This document shows positions 1-10,289 of a stretch of DNA of 64,000 nucleotides, piece by piece; the first letter of the stretch is position 1; each line of letters opens with the position of its first letter. The DNA comes from Arion vulgaris (Eukaryota > Mollusca > Gastropoda > Stylommatophora > Arionidae): contig CM036768.1 in assembly GCA_020796225.1 (NCBI GenBank), positions 36,608,289 through 36,672,288 on the forward strand, in the 5' to 3' direction. Below the pieces are notes generated by a model, which saw nothing but the letters and a program-made list of their open reading frames with translations, was not told where the DNA came from and did not search any database. A program made the position numbers and the translations under genes.

Positions 1-159
1 CATAGAAAGATGTTAAGCGCAGAATGGTTAGACGAAGATGATGTAGACTTGTCTGATATGTTGGTTCCAGAAGGTGACATCAATGATAAATCAGCGACAA
101 TGCCCATTGTAACAATAGAGGAACATTTGGCTTCTCCGTGGGAAGATGATAGAAGATAG
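1..159 (+). CDS. C-terminal coding fragment, probably transposase tail
   Basis: Frame 1 is open from the first base to a TAG at 157-159 and gives 52 residues that are acidic and low in hydrophobics (LDEDDVDLSDM, then IEEHLASPWEDDRR at the very end). The upstream part lies outside the window, so neither start nor domain is visible. An acidic tail directly followed by G-tract-rich, AT-rich sequence fits the end of a DNA-transposon transposase. A 3' terminal exon of a host gene is the alternative. The family is not recognised with confidence. Confidence 0.4.
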   Translation, partial: HRKMLSAEWLDEDDVDLSDMLVPEGDINDKSATMPIVTIEEHLASPWEDDRR

Positions 160-584
160 AAAAATTTGAAAAACTGACGGCAAAATAGGCCTATAAAGTA
201 GTCTGTTTATAAATTCAAAGTTTAGTCAATTTGAAATATGTTAAACAATGTTAAAAGTGTAATATAATTAATTAATAATTTGTGTAGACCTTTTATTTTA
301 TTTCTGCATTAATATTTAAGTACTAAGCGAGTCGTATAAAATACGGTTCGTCTGTTTTGGGGGGGGTAAATATTTGTTGACATAATTTTATTAGGGGGGG
401 TCGCTGGAAGTTTGACAGTTGTTGACAAGGGGAGGGGGTCAAATATTGCCTAAAAGTTGTTGACATAATTTATGGATGGCCGTGTGGATTCTTGAACTTC
501 TCAATCTAACCATTCAACATTTTAAAGTTGGCAAACTCCTTCTGTTGTTCAAAAAATATGCTGATTGTGTTCAAACCTCTTTTA
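160..584. other. AT-rich region with G-tracts, possible DNA transposon end
   Basis: Non-coding. It contains G8 and G7 runs near 360-405 and a repeated word, ttgttgacataattt, at about 375-390 and 458-473. Repeated words beside the 1-159 coding tail suggest the subterminal region of the same element. No terminal inverted repeat can be paired because the other end lies outside the window. Confidence 0.3.
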
Positions 585-832
585 TCGCCCATGTGCTGTT
601 GGAGCTCACAAGGGGAGCAAATATTAGTAACAATGCTACCTACAAAGCATGTCGCAAGAGGCGACTGAGGTAGGGGCGTAAGGAAGCTACCCTAGTAAGT
701 AAAAAATGTCACAGAAAATGGATATGCAGGCCTAATTATAATTGCATAACTGGCACAACGTACAATCGCTCTTAAGCTCAGATCACATACAATTCACAAA
801 GAGTGGTTTAACCAGTGATCAATATGGAGCAT
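585..832 (+). mobile_element. SINE C copy
   Basis: Carries the SINE C head (agtaacaatgctacctac, catgtcgcaagaggcgact), the block ending in ctaccctagtaa and the distal part atcacatac ... gtggtttaac. It is diverged from other copies, so it is old. Confidence 0.75.
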
Positions 833-954
833 ACGAGGAAGGTGTACCGGTTTTGTTTAACAAGTGATCAATTTGGAATATAGAATAAGAAGGATGTACC
901 TGTTTTATTGATAGGCATATTAAACTTATTTAAACCACTTTAATAACGATTTAA

Positions 955-1155
955 AGGCACTTGAGTGGATCCCACAGGACAATGGAAAAGGGGATGTCCT
1001 AAACAGACCTGGAGATGGTCTTTTTGAGGAACTGAAGGAGGCTCGATATCCTGGGAGACCATAGAGAAAGCCAGAGACCGAGAAAAGGGGAGGAACAACT
1101 GTTGAGGCCCCATATTCCAGCAGGAGCAGAGAGGAGCAAGTAAGTAATAACAAGA
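955..1155 (+). mobile_element. L3-like LINE C-terminal fragment
   Basis: Broken frames read as the basic C-terminal tail of an RTE-like LINE polyprotein (SWETIEKARDREKGRNNC, then QQEQRGASK), ending with aagtaagtaa. The complete L3 copy at 12.3-15.3 kb ends with the same tetranucleotide tail. Confidence 0.6.
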
Positions 1156-1329
1156 TTACCAACTATAGACACTGACATTTGAACATCTACTGAACATTTA
1201 CCACTTTTGTGGAGGATCATATCATACAGTTTGAACTATTTTTTCTTTTGTTCACTATCGTATTTACTGTAAATGGAGAAATGTTTAGCATCAGCACAAC
1301 ATCTACACAGTTCATTTGATGATTACTTT

Positions 1330-1800
1330 GGGGTCGATATGGCTAAGCCATTGCCTTGCATTCCGAAGGCTGTGTGTTTAAATCCAGACTAACCTGCTGC
1401 CTTGCAGGTCGGCTAAGGACAGCCAAAGGCTGACGGAGAAAACCCAGTAACGCTGACTGAAACCGGACACATCACTGAAGGATAAGCACCAGAGCTCCAA
1501 ATGGCACTGAAGATGTGACGAAACCCACCCATGCTAAGGCTGCGTGAATCAGGTTTCCACAAGAATGTGATCTATGGGGAAATCTGGTACATCAGTCTAA
1601 GAGTGGTCATGAGAGAATCCAGACTGCATCGTTCTGCTCAAGAGTGCTTTTTTCTCTCAAAATCCAAAAGATTGTAAAGGAGCTACAGAGTTCATTCCTT
1701 GTGTAATACTCTTAGCAAGTGGCATGCCATTTCTACGGAGAGAAACCGAGCCATATGGGGTAAAACCCGGTGCAATGAAGTCAATGATTCTCTTTCATCT
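1330..1800 (+). mobile_element. SINE D (tRNA-derived), split by an RB insertion
   Basis: The head at 1330-1390 has an A-box-like atggctaagcc and a decayed B-box region. The body resumes at 1626 (agctacagagttc ... gcatgccatttct ... aaaacccggtgcaatgaagtc). The 1391-1615 insert separates the two halves. Other D copies lie at 24198-24440 (-), 33000-33249 (+), 38485-38690 and 47290-47510. Confidence 0.8.
1391..1615 (+). mobile_element. Short RB element inserted in SINE D
   Basis: Starts at aacctgctgccttgcagg and ends with gagag. It is flanked by a perfect 10-bp TSD, aatccagact, at 1381-1390 and 1616-1625. This insertion defines the boundaries of the short (about 225 bp) RB form. Confidence 0.85.
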
Positions 1801-1865
1801 TGAACAGTTGTCCCCTTTCTTGTAATTGGTAAACTGTCTAACTTTCTCTGTTATCTATGACCAAC

Positions 1866-2272
1866 CTTGAATACACTTCATGACCACACTATACTACATG
1901 CATCAAGGAAATTCAGGACAACACATGAATGAACTTTATGACAGCACTATACTACATGCAACAAGGAAATTCAGAACAACACATGAATGAACTTTATGAC
2001 AGCACTATACTACATGCAACAAGGAAATTCAGAACAACACATGAATGAACTTTATGACATCACTATACTACATGCATCAAGGAAATTTGAGACAACAATA
2101 ATGAACTTATGACAGCACTATACTACATGCATCAAGGAAATTTAGGACAACACATGAATGAACTTTTGACATCACTATACTACATGCAACAAGGAAATTA
2201 GACAACACATGAATGAACTTTATGACAGCACTATACTACATGCATCACGGAAATTTAGGACAACACATGAAC
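1866..2272. repeat. Minisatellite, 55-59 bp unit, about 7 copies
   Basis: Tandem units share actatactacatgcatcaag and gacaacacatgaatgaac. Units vary in length by small indels. No long open frame runs through the array. Confidence 0.9.
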
Positions 2273-2335
2273 GAATACATAAAAAAGAAACTGAAACTTC
2301 CAAATATAATTTTTTGTTGCCAAGCAGGTCCTTCT

Positions 2336-2515
2336 CAACTTTTTCTTCTTCGTCACCCTTCGCCTCAATAGGGAAGCATAGCTCCTAACCAAGGCCTTCT
2401 AAGCCCGCCTATCCAAGGCCATCTTTTCCAGATCTCTCCATTCTCTCCCCATTTTCCTGCATTCCGTCTCTAACTCCTGTCTTCAGGTGTTCCTGGGTCT
2501 TCCCCTATCTCATCT
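2336..2515 (-). mobile_element. L3-like LINE 3' fragment, antisense
   Basis: Matches 36150-36300 closely (aggccatc.tttccagatctctcca; cctgggtcttcccctatct). On the minus strand the last word reads as the GRGRPRN-type basic tail of L3 proteins. Confidence 0.6.
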
Positions 2516-2579
2516 CAATACATTTGTAAAATATTGTTACCACTTGATTGTGTATAATAACATATCGAACCCCAATGAC

Positions 2580-2760
2580 AACATCAACCACTTTAAAAAG
2601 AGAGATCAGAGCATCATTTTTAGATTACAAACTCAACACACACCACTTAATAATCACATGAACAGAATTCAACCACAACAGAATCCAGACTGCCAGATGT
2701 GTGTACATTATCATGAAACTTTTCACCACCACCCTTCAGGTGCCAGATGGATCCTTCTTC
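2580..2760 (+). mobile_element. LINE N-type C-terminal fragment
   Basis: The frame reads IIFRLQTQHTPLNNHMNRI then CQMC. It parallels the LINE N region near 63110-63200 (IFRLRTGHCRLNRHMHRI then CACQ), which lies at the start of the zinc-knuckle segment. The rest is lost. Confidence 0.6.
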
Positions 2761-2846
2761 CTCCAAGACCAGATAAATGAAACATGTTATAGAGGACATA
2801 AGAATAACTTACAAACACATGCAGATACCACTACATACAGAGGTGG

Positions 2847-2994
2847 CTCGTGGTCAGTTTTCTTGGTGGGGCCAGACACAGATTTTCTGCAAAAATTATA
2901 GTGTTTGAAGTATTTACTATTATTTGTCTATTCCGGGCAGTTATTCTCTCTTTCGATTATTGGTGGGGCCTGGCCCTCAATGACGAGCCGCCCC
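2847..2994. mobile_element. MITE-like element 1, copy 1
   Basis: Bounded by inverted ends ggtggctcgt and acgagccgcc, with inner inverted words tggtggggccag and ggtggggcctggcc. A second copy lies at 56593-56758. No coding capacity. The superfamily is not assigned. Confidence 0.5.
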
Positions 2995-3129
2995 TGACTA
3001 CATATCATTTAGCCACAGGGAAAGATCCCAAGTGAAGGAGGATTATTGAAGAAGAAGAAGGGTAATACAATATCAAGAATCTTATATTGTTTCTTAAAAT
3101 AGTACTGACATATTTGAAAGTAGTAAGCA

Positions 3130-3420
3130 GAAAAATGGTGGGACGGATTAGCGTAATGCATAAGTGTTCGCCTATCGGACACATGAGGGTTGGGTTTTTT
3201 TTTTCTTTTTGATCCAGAAGCACTTGAGCTTTCAGCTCTTCGGCTCGTTGCCATGAACATCGTAACCCTTCGGTGCCACGAACACCATGAATCTGGGGAA
3301 CATGTGGCTTTTCTGCCAGCCTGCGAATTGAACCCGCACTCACAGCGGGCTAGTCACTGCAGTCCAACGGATATGAACACTCTGGGCAGGCGGGCAAGGG
3401 TTGTGAGTTAAATCCTCCAC
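3130..3420 (+). mobile_element. SINE H-like composite repeat
   Basis: A possible tRNA-like head (gattagcgtaatgcataag) and a T-tract are followed by gatccagaagcacttgagc, gccacgaacacc and gaattgaacccgcac. The block from the T-tract onward recurs at 53195-53350. Confidence 0.55.
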
Positions 3421-4194
3421 TCAACGTTCCACACCTGCGAAAAGGAATTGGTCCTCCTACCTCACTAGGGTCTAGAAATATGAAGTGACTTCATATACTC
3501 TAAGGTCTGAAAATACTATTTAAATTTTTTGTTTTATAAGCAGAAAAAAACACCATCTTCTGTTCCCTAATCCTGTAATTGCCTCACAGCTTCAGAACAA
3601 TAAAAAAAACACCATAAGAGTTTATAATTAGATATATATTAGTAAGACTGGCACAAGGACTTGACAAAATAGTCACACTGTGAGAAGACTTGGAAATAAG
3701 CAAAGAACTATGGAGAATTCATAGTGCATTGTTGAGAAACATAGAAAACAATAAGGAGGATTATCCACACACAAAACAACACAAGTTTTCAAAAATCGCT
3801 GCTCGCACAAGCTAGAAGAATGACAATATTACTGAGAACTCATGAGGCGGTACACCAAACGTGCATCAATGCAACGAAAGATTTTTTAAACGTTGATGTT
3901 GTATAGGTTACATATTAAAAAATCAGTGAATAATATAGCAAGTTGGGTATTGGATAGATGGTCTAAAACTTCTGAAAAAAAATTACTTCTGGCAGATTAG
4001 AACGATGCCTGTGCTCAATACATCCAAAATGTCTCGGTCATAAATCATATTTAAAGATAATCCATTCTGATGCTTTAAGCTTTTTCAGCTGATTACACTA
4101 AAAGTATCCCATGTTCTGATGCTATTTAAGAACTTCAACTAAGCAGGACATTATAAAAAAAATATGTTACTCAGATAAGCCTTAAGAGCTACGC
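3421..4194. other. AT-rich sequence with nothing recognised
   Basis: No open frame of note, no splice-framed coding block and no match to the window's repeat families were seen. Confidence 0.4.
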
Positions 4195-4335
4195 TAAATT
4201 AAACGAAGTTTGCAGAGAAAACTATGGGAAGCTCTCGAGGAACTCTACAACTAAAATTCAGCTTCATATAGGCAACCCATCGTATGATTCAGACGAGCTT
4301 ACGAAACCGATTGCAAAGAAGAAATTAAATACAAA
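4195..4335 (+). mobile_element. LINE N 3' end fragment
   Basis: Words actatgggaagctctcgagg, aggcaacccatc and gacgagcttacgaaaccg follow in the order of the LINE N 3' end (63295-63400), with the terminal gcaaagaagaa. A dead, 5'-truncated copy. Confidence 0.75.
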
Positions 4336-4385
4336 GTAAACACAACGAATGAATACATTTAGTTATACACGACATTCCCTCACTG

Positions 4386-4895
4386 TAATGTGTGTAGTCC
4401 TCTGTGAGTGTGTACTGTGTAGCGACTATAAACAAACTGCGTGTGCATTGTATAATTCAATATTGAGAATTAAAGTAAGGGATCGTTAAAGTAATAAACC
4501 GAGGCTTCTGCTAGTCTTATTTTTATCAGTCTACTTTCGTTCTCTCTATCCACAATTTCTCCCGGTTCATTTTGTCGGATAATTTTCTTCTGTCAATCCT
4601 AACATCCCTATTAGTGTTAGTATCGAACGTGAGCGAAGTAGCAGTTGATAATTAAATCTGTGGTCAAAACTCATCACAGTGCTGCTCAGTGCACACTCAT
4701 AGTCGGTATCTGTTGAACGAAGTAGGGATAGAATGAAAACAACACAATGCGTTTGAATTCCCTCAAAATGGCGACCCCATCACTTTTGCAAGTTCTTACC
4801 TTTCAGGGATCTGATTCCAATGATGTGTTACTCCTGGATGTTGCCCTTGGTTTTGCATCCTCGGGAGATCACGACCTCCTGTTCGGTCTATGACA
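4386..4895 (+). other. Possible LTR/promoter block with a 42-codon open frame
   Basis: TGTAATGTG starts a segment with a TATA-like ctataaac (about 4428) and an AATAAA about 65 bp later (about 4494), a spacing seen in short LTRs. Downstream, aaaATGGCGACC at about 4769 opens a 42-residue frame (MATPSLLQVLTFQG...), with an acceptor-like ttacctttcag inside it. No second LTR, primer-binding site or homologue is visible. A host promoter with a small first exon is equally possible. Confidence 0.2.
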
Positions 4896-5319
4896 GTATT
4901 ATATCCAGACCACTCGTGATCAAATTATCAAAGATAGACAATCGAGTCTAATACGAACCTGCAGGCATTATTCCTTTGTCGTGACGCTTTATCGCTGTTT
5001 CACAACACATGTATTCATACGCCAGCTTTCGGATTTAAAAAACCTCACTTAGTTTCAAATAAATCAACACTTACCTACCAATTCTACTATTTATGCTAAA
5101 AATATGTGTGTTCACGCGATATTTTTGTGCCTTAGATCTTCAAAATTGAAAAAATAATATTTTATTGCAGTATTTTCTTATTCGCGTACTATTTTTACAG
5201 TGATAAGGTCAGTGTTTTCGTTTGATATAGCGCAAAATAAAATGCACGGTCTAGGAACGGTATTATTCTCTTAATAGAAATTCTGTCCGTATATTACGTT
5301 GTGAAGGTGTGCGTCTTTT

Positions 5320-5700
5320 TCTTCTAACGCTCTATATCGACCACTTTTTAACCATTGTGTGATTTGTATGTGATTAAGCCTACAAGTGATTGTACGTTGT
5401 GCCAGTTATGCACTACAAGTAGGCCAGCACATCCGATTTCTGCGATGCTTTTTATTTACTAGGTTAGCTTCCCTGGCAGGAAATATCGGTCTCAGTTCCA
5501 TGGAGGAGATTGAGCGAGTTGCCCAGGATAGACCGGTATGGATAAATTACTTGCAGGCCCTATGTAACGTATAACGGTACGAGAGGAATTATTATTATAA
5601 TTATTAGCTTCCCTAGGACCCTACTCAGTCGACGCTTGTAGGTCGCAGTGGTACTATTCTTTGCTTCCCTTTCGGGTTCCGGCCCACGGGCGGGTGTGCG
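5320..5700 (-). mobile_element. SINE C, interrupted by a LINE tail
   Basis: Antisense SINE C (ctctatatcgaccac ... gccagttatg ... ttatttactagg ... gtcgcagtggtactattc ... cccacgggcgg), interrupted at 5475-5603. Confidence 0.85.
5475..5603 (+). mobile_element. 5'-truncated LINE tail inserted in SINE C
   Basis: A 129-bp insert flanked by an 11-bp perfect TSD, ttagcttccct (5464-5474 and 5604-5614). It reads as a LINE C-terminus (MEEIERVAQDRPVWINYLQA, stop), then a short UTR ending in an ATT/ATA-rich tail. Confidence 0.8.
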
Positions 5701-5754
5701 TCTAATTATTTCTTGAATTATTCCTAACTATCAATTGTAAGAGCCTTTGCTTGA

Positions 5755-6020
5755 ACTACATTGAGAAACAAAAAATGAAGTGGTTTGGCCACGTAATAAG
5801 AATGCATCCAAACTTCACAGTATGCAGAGTCTTCTAAAACAGAACATCGGAAAGGAGGCAGAGGAAGACCACGAAAAAGATCTTTAGATGGCATAGCAGA
5901 ATCCTGTCAAAGAGCAAAAATAACAATCATCAAGCCACCAGAACAGCGCAAAACAAAAACAGAAAACCACGACACTGGGCAACAACCCGGTAGCAGTGTG
6001 ACGACAAAAGAAGAAGAAGA
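5755..6020 (+). mobile_element. L2 LINE 3' end
   Basis: Broken frames read MKWFGHVIRMH, then a basic tail. The 3' UTR word gggcaacaacccggtagcagtgtgacgac is followed by a GAA-rich tail. Antisense copies of the same end lie at 19055, 20612 and 25225. Confidence 0.75.
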
Positions 6021-6223
6021 TCACTTGTATCAAACTCGTGAATGTTTTTTAAATACAAGAAAAAAGTAGATGCGTTATTTAGTAAATCTTTGTTTTAATA
6101 GATCAAGTAGCTGACAGCAAAGATGGAAATTTGCGGAGGTATTCAATATTTCTGACACTGGATGAGTTGATTTTATTGATTAACATACCATATTGTGAGC
6201 ACATATGAACAAGTTGTCATTCT

Positions 6224-6461
6224 CGCCCAAGTGGTTACCGGGACCCAAATTTGGGATGTAAGAATAGAACCACTGTTACACACACACAGTCTAAGGAGTT
6301 TTGGCTGAAATCGGATGCACGTGTCCTAAATGTGTAAGTCTATGCGTTTAGGGGCCTACCAAACCAATGTGCAACGTATACACGTTCTTGGCAAAGACCA
6401 AACATATCACAAAGAGTGATTAAAATTGGTCGTAAAGAACGAACCAAAGAAGAAGAAGAAG
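6224..6461 (+). mobile_element. SINE A copy with intact TSD
   Basis: Starts cgcccaagtggttaccggg (like the A-box region of class II tRNA-Leu/Ser) and ends in GAA repeats. Flanked by the perfect 13-bp TSD aagttgtcattct at 6211-6223 and 6462-6474, which fixes both ends of the family. Confidence 0.9.
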
Positions 6462-6564
6462 AAGTTGTCATTCTGCACCTTAGAGCAGGACACAATCGAC
6501 TCCGCAGCCCCATGTATACATAATTCAAGATTGTCAATTCTCTCTATCTCTCGTGAGCACACGA

Positions 6565-8200
6565 TTGATGTACAAGATTTCCCTATGAACTCTGCAAATT
6601 TGTTTGTCTTATTCATGTGGAAATCTGATTCATTCAACCTTAGCATGGGTGTGTGTTTTGTCTTATTCATGTGGAAATCTGATTCATTCAGCCTTAGCAT
6701 GGGTGTGTGTTTTGTCTTATTCATGTGGAAATCTGATTCATTCAGCCTTAGCATGGGTGTGTGTTTTGTCTTATTCATGTGGAAATCTGATTCATTCAGC
6801 CTTAGCATGGGTGTGTGTTTTGTCTTATTCATGTGGAAATCTGATTCATTCAGCCTTAGCATGGGTGTGTGTTTTGTCTTATTCATGTGGAAATCTGATT
6901 CATTCAGCCTTAGCATGGGTGTGTGTTTTGTCTTATTCATGTGAAATCTGATTCATTCAGCCTTAGCATGGGTGTGTGTTTTGTCTTATTCATGTGGAAA
7001 TCTGATTCATTCAGCCTTAGCATGGGTGTGTGTTTTGTCTTATTCATGTGGAAATCTGATTCATTCAGCCTTAGCATGGGTGTGTGTTTTGTCTTATTCA
7101 TGTGGAAATCTGATTCATTCAGCCTTAGCATGGGTGTGTGTTTTGTCACATCCTCAGCGCTATTTGGAGCTCTGGTGCTTATCCTTTGGCGATGTGTCCG
7201 ATTTCAACCAGCGTTTACTGGGTTCGCTCTCCGTCAGCCTTTGACTATCCCCAGCCGACCTGCAAGGCAGCAGGTTGCTATTTTATTTTAGGGTAGCGAC
7301 CCTTAGATGACCTACCCTCCCGGGTTGTTGAGCGTCATCTGCCCAGGTTACCTGTCTTTTTTTGAACTACTTGGTTTGCCTACCATCCAGTTTTGTGTAC
7401 GGTTTGCTCCGCAAGGCTTTGATTGTCCCCAATCTAACGACAAATCAGTAGTAGTTCCCTGCGAGTGGAAACGCGCACTGGATTTAAGCCTCTGCTGGGC
7501 TTTCCAGTTTTTCTTCACATTTGGGTGCGGTTCGCTCACCCTTACGCCTGCCACGCCCCTCGTCGCTTCACCATCAGTGCCGTTCACGTCTGCCACACCG
7601 GTGGGCCAACCTATACATCGTCCGCATGCGTGTTCGCTCTGCTTTGGTGCCAGCTCCCCGTGTCTATTGGCTCTCACCGTGCTCACATTTACTATGGACA
7701 TGTAACTTCTATTCGGGCCCCACCTCAGGGTTCCGAGTTTCACCCATGTGGGCCCACGTCTCTTCTCTGGATTCACCCCTCATCCCTTTATGTTTATTTG
7801 TTCGGGCCCCCACCTCAGGGCTCCGAGTTTCGCCTACGTGTGCCTACGTGCTACTAAACTTGGACCCCCACCCATCTCTTCTCTGGATGCACCCTTCATC
7901 CCCTGATGTTTATCCCTTCAGCTTTTCTCCATCGGCCGGGGGATACGTGCATTAATAGTTACTCTGGGATTCCGCTCGTCTGTGTTGCGAGCGGATCTCA
8001 TCCAACTAGGCTACGTCTGCATCACTACACATACCAGAGCAGCTCTTCCTCGATCCCTACCCGCTTAGCCAGACAGGAACCAATGTCTGTTTCCAGAGTC
8101 CCCACATGGAGGTGGGGTAGGATCTTGATTAGTGCCAGCCCACTAATCCTGGTGCGACGTTGTTCCTATGCGCCTTTGACCCCACACTGGGCATGAAACT
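6565..8200 (-). mobile_element. Long RB element with internal satellite
   Basis: On the minus strand, an about 900-bp upstream part (8200 to 7280) runs into the RB short-form sequence (gacctgcaaggcagcaggt at about 7257-7276, inverted). The same upstream part recurs at 21505-22290 and, partially, at 40572-40750. A minus-strand open frame (7348-7776) shares the stretch MSIVNVSTVR.NRHGE.APK with the 21.7-22.0 kb copy. This could be an ORF remnant or chance. Confidence 0.7.
6605..7143. repeat. 54-bp satellite array, 10 units, inside RB
   Basis: Ten nearly identical units start at 6605, 6659, 6713, 6767, 6821, 6875, 6929, 6982, 7036 and 7090. The seventh has lost one base. The unit equals an internal RB segment (cttattcatgtggaaatctg ... 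gccttagcatgggtg) present once in other copies. Since 54 is a multiple of 3, several frames stay open on both strands. These are artefacts, not genes. Confidence 0.95.
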
Positions 8201-8289
8201 ACACGGACCTCTGTGTGAGCTAAAAAAGACAGTGAAGTTTATACAAGAGACAACATTTAATACACAGACAATATTTCACGCGAACGGAA

Positions 8290-8788
8290 GTAAGGAAGGA
8301 AGGAAGGGAGGGAGGAAGGAAGGGAGGGAGGAGGCTGCGGGCAGGAAGTGAGGGAGAGAGGAAGGCAGGGAGGGAGGAAGGATGGAAGGAAGGAAAGAAG
8401 GAAGGAAGGGAGGGGGAGGGAGAGAGAAAGACAGGAAGGAGGGAGGAAGGATGGAAGGATGGAAGGAAGGAAAGAAGGAAGGAAGGAAGGGAGGGGGAGG
8501 GAGAGAGGAAGACAGGGAGAAGGGAGGAAGGAAGGAGAGGGAGGGAGGCAGGAAGGAAGGGATGAAGGAAGGGAGGGAGGAAGGGGGGAGGGAGAGGGAG
8601 AGGAAGACAGAGAGGAAGGAAGGAGGGAGAGAGGAAGACAGGAAGGAAGAAGGAAGGAAGGAAGGAAGGAAGGAAGGAAGGAAGAAGAAGGAAGGAAGGA
8701 AGGAAGGAAGGAAGGAAGGAAGGAAGGAAGGAAGGAAGGAAGGAAGGAAGGAAGGAAGGAAGGAAGGAAGGAAGGAAGGAAGGAAGGA
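8290..8788. repeat. GGAA/GAAG microsatellite, about 500 bp
   Basis: Imperfect purine repeat at the 5' side, becoming nearly pure (GGAA)n from about 8650. The long open frames on both strands are low-complexity artefacts. Confidence 0.97.
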
Positions 8789-9384
8789 TTAACAACCCTA
8801 CGTGATAAATCAGAAAACACTTCTTAAGAGTTCGAGTGTCATTTGTGTGTAGATTCAGTTGCCCTTGGAGAGATGGACAAGAATCGATCAGATTTGAGTG
8901 TGTTGGTTGATCTTAGAAAATCATGTTTTCAACGTACTGATAACGCACCGCACACACACACACTTCCTACCTGAAGAGAACAATAAACAATGGCAATATC
9001 AGGAACATTAGACAATCAACTAGCACGCACTTGTGTTGACGAGACCGCAAACACTATTCGAACGTTGTGCAGAAGTCCTTCACTTAACAAGAGTAATTGA
9101 ATCCACACAAAAAGACATCGTTAAGCGAGTATTGACATTCCGTGTTAAATGCCTAATTGATTCCAAGAGCAATGGGGAGGGTGGGGGTTTACATTTTCAC
9201 TTCAGATGTCTGTTTCTTTTTTTCCCAGCAGATACCGTTCATTTTTTTTTTTTTTTAAATATGACAGCAATGTTACATAGGTAAAAGGTTATCCAATAAC
9301 ACATAGTGTCGTATTAGTTTGCAGTATTAGAAGTCTCACAGTCGTACTAGACTCAGTTTTTTTTAAAATTGAGGTGATTTGCTA
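8789..9384. other. Non-coding, no recognised element
   Basis: Contains a short AC run near 8951-8962 and a T-tract near 9243-9256. Nothing else could be supported. Confidence 0.4.
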
Positions 9385-9775
9385 ACGTCTTGTGAACGTT
9401 TCCTTGATTGGTTCACGTCATGTGTAACGTTTCCTTGATTGGTTCACGTCATGTGTAACGTTTCCTTGATTGGTTCACGTCATGTGTAACGTTTCCTTGA
9501 TTGGTTCACGTCATGTAACGTTTCCTTGATTGGTTCACGTCATTGTAACGTTTCTGATTGGTTCACAATTAGTTCACACAGGAAACATTTCACAGCTGTT
9601 AGCATTTCGTGTGATTTTCATTAGCACAGGAACGGAGCAATTATGGGGTGACCCGTTGCAGTGAAGTTGGAACCGTACTTATGAACTATGAACGTCATGT
9701 GTGACCTTCCTTGATTGTCTCACGTCATGTGTAACGTTTCCTTGATTGGTTCACGTCATGTGTAATGTTTCCATA
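9385..9775. repeat. Minisatellite, about 31-bp unit, two clusters
   Basis: Units of gtgtaacgtttccttgattg plus gttcacgtcat occur about six times at 9385-9570 and about three times at 9689-9773. Between them, 9565-9660 is repeated in reverse complement at about 26978-27060 (ttagcatttcgtgtgatttt). Confidence 0.9.
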
Positions 9776-9833
9776 ATTATTTAGTGACCTATAACCATTT
9801 TCAGCTTAGTTAACTGCAGCAAGCCTCGACGAG

Positions 9834-10172
9834 GTTTTTTTTTTTTTGTTTTTTCTTTCGTCCGCTTTCAACTCAGACGAAGTTTCATCTCTGAAACTGA
9901 TTTTTGCGTGAAAATCCGTTTTTCCAATTTCTTACAATGGCAGCAGCGTGCACATTGTAAATTACTTTACACTGGCAGCCGTGTGCTCAATTACTCGTAA
10001 TTAGTATTCCTCGCCATACAGGCAGATTTTCTCCGACTTCAGATGTACTCACGTTATCGTCCTGAGTAAGACCGGGGGACTCGAACAAATGCCGGACAGT
10101 AGGTTCGAACCCGAGCTATGAGGGCGTCTCACAGCTAGCAGACCGAGCTACTGTCAACTACTCTAGTAGTCC
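9834..10172 (-). mobile_element. SINE F copy
   Basis: Reverse complement of the SINE F at 45834-46164, with T-tract tail on the left and tRNA-like head on the right. The B-box word ggttcgaaccc reads directly on the + strand because it is nearly palindromic. A 7-bp possible TSD, cgacgag, lies at 9827-9833 and 10173-10179. Confidence 0.85.
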
Positions 10173-10289
10173 CGACGAGAAGTAATCCCAGCAACTTGAC
10201 ATTGCAAACGTCGTTGTTCTAACCAGTTGATTGATTGATAGGACCATCATCATTGCACTTCCGTGAATAGCCACGTGTGCTCCTATCTC

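Noticed and set aside
6407..7291. Open frames with 18-residue repeats, both strands
   Set aside because: Produced by the 54-bp satellite. The repeats are DNA-level copies of an RB segment with no start context or splice signals.
8290..8795. Long open frames on both strands (Gly/Glu/Lys/Arg or Pro/Ser/Leu rich)
   Set aside because: They are translations of the GGAA microsatellite; any frame stays open by composition.
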